The translations under genes and the position numbers were made by a program. DNA of 6,132 nucleotides. It comes from Elusimicrobiota bacterium. Its GTDB lineage: Bacteria; Elusimicrobiota; Elusimicrobia; 2-02-FULL-39-32. Numbering within the stretch: position 1 is the first letter of the stretch; each line of letters starts with the position of its first letter. Below, in pieces: positions 5,902-6,132 of this stretch. The notes under the pieces are model-generated. The model did no database searches, was not told where the DNA came from, and saw only the letters and a program-made list of their open reading frames with translations. Where the stretch lies: positions 1 to 6,132 of the forward strand of contig JAHFBY010000126.1 of assembly GCA_023249835.1 (NCBI GenBank), read 5' to 3'.

Positions 5902-5910
5902 AGATTTATG

Positions 5911-6132
5911 CTACATAGCGTATCCCCAAGTGCGCAAAAGGTCGCCGTCTCGGTTCCAACGTTCGCCAATGTCAGTGCGGTAAAACATGTTGGGAATAAT
6001 GATATTTTTTAATCGCCCATAAACTTCTTTGCGCGCGTCTTCCATGGTAGACCCTGAACCGGTAACGACCATAACGTATCCAGAACTGCCGGTTAAACGC
6101 CATTCGCCTTCCACCAGCTTCACGTCTTGCGG
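5911..6132 (-). CDS. purD: Phosphoribosylamine-glycine ligase (GAR synthetase), C-terminal fragment, 5' end beyond window
   Basis: The last 73 codons of a gene entering from the right edge end in TAG at 5911. The segment fits the C-terminal domain of PurD: a G-Y-V-M-V-V-T strand, G-S-T-M-E-D-A-R-K-E-V-Y (a helix like the family's D-T-L-E-E-A-x-x-x-A-Y), then N-M-F-Y-R-T-D-I-G, matching the conserved M-x-Y-R-x-D-I-G near the end of PurD. PurD makes glycinamide ribonucleotide from phosphoribosylamine, glycine and ATP in purine synthesis in the cytoplasm. The tail after D-I-G (E-R-W-N-R-D-G-D-L-L-R-T-W-G-Y) is longer than in the E. coli enzyme as I recall it, so this may be a divergent PurD or a related ATP-grasp ligase. 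It is unrelated to respiration, and the gene ends 47 bases before Sco. Confidence 0.75.
   Translation of the reverse strand, partial: PQDVKLVEGEWRLTGSSGYVMVVTGSGSTMEDARKEVYGRLKNIIIPNMFYRTDIGERWNRDGDLLRTWGYAM

Overview
The window is a minus-strand respiratory gene cluster from a bacterium with moderate GC, probably Gram-negative because it encodes a predicted diheme cytochrome lipoprotein and an A-family heme-copper oxidase. No rRNA or other taxonomic marker is present. The style of the subunits and of the PurD tail resembles uncultivated PVC, Omnitrophota or deltaproteobacterial-type lineages, but that is a weak guess from memory.

Layout, read in the direction of transcription (right to left): the last 73 codons of a PurD-like ligase (6132-5911); an Sco1/SenC copper chaperone (5863-5261); a 94-base gap holding the best promoter candidate; then a compact operon. 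The operon comprises a diheme cytochrome c lipoprotein (5166-4501), cytochrome oxidase subunit II with a CuA site (4460-3684), subunit I (3680-1956), subunit III (1956-1378), subunit IV (1357-1055), a 72-residue Cys-x-x-Cys membrane protein (1058-840), and a large membrane protein resembling GT-C/GT39 glycosyltransferases. This last gene starts at a TTG at 843 and runs off the left edge. Junctions from subunit II onward are 3, -1, 20, -4 and -3 bases, so translation is tightly coupled. No stretch above 100 bases lacks a gene, and I saw no RNA gene, mobile element or CRISPR array.

How the genes work together: Sco would load copper into CuA. The lipid-anchored diheme cytochrome would pass electrons to CuA on subunit II, and subunit I would reduce oxygen at heme a3-CuB while pumping protons. 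Subunits III and IV support the core. The heme O/A synthases (CtaB, CtaA) are not in this window.

Most unusual points: subunit I keeps every metal ligand, the active-site Tyr and the D-channel residues, but the normally conserved K-channel lysine is isoleucine (residue 353). The operon also continues into a small CSVCFG-motif membrane protein of unknown function and then, by stop-start overlap, into a glycosyltransferase-like gene that has no obvious respiratory role.
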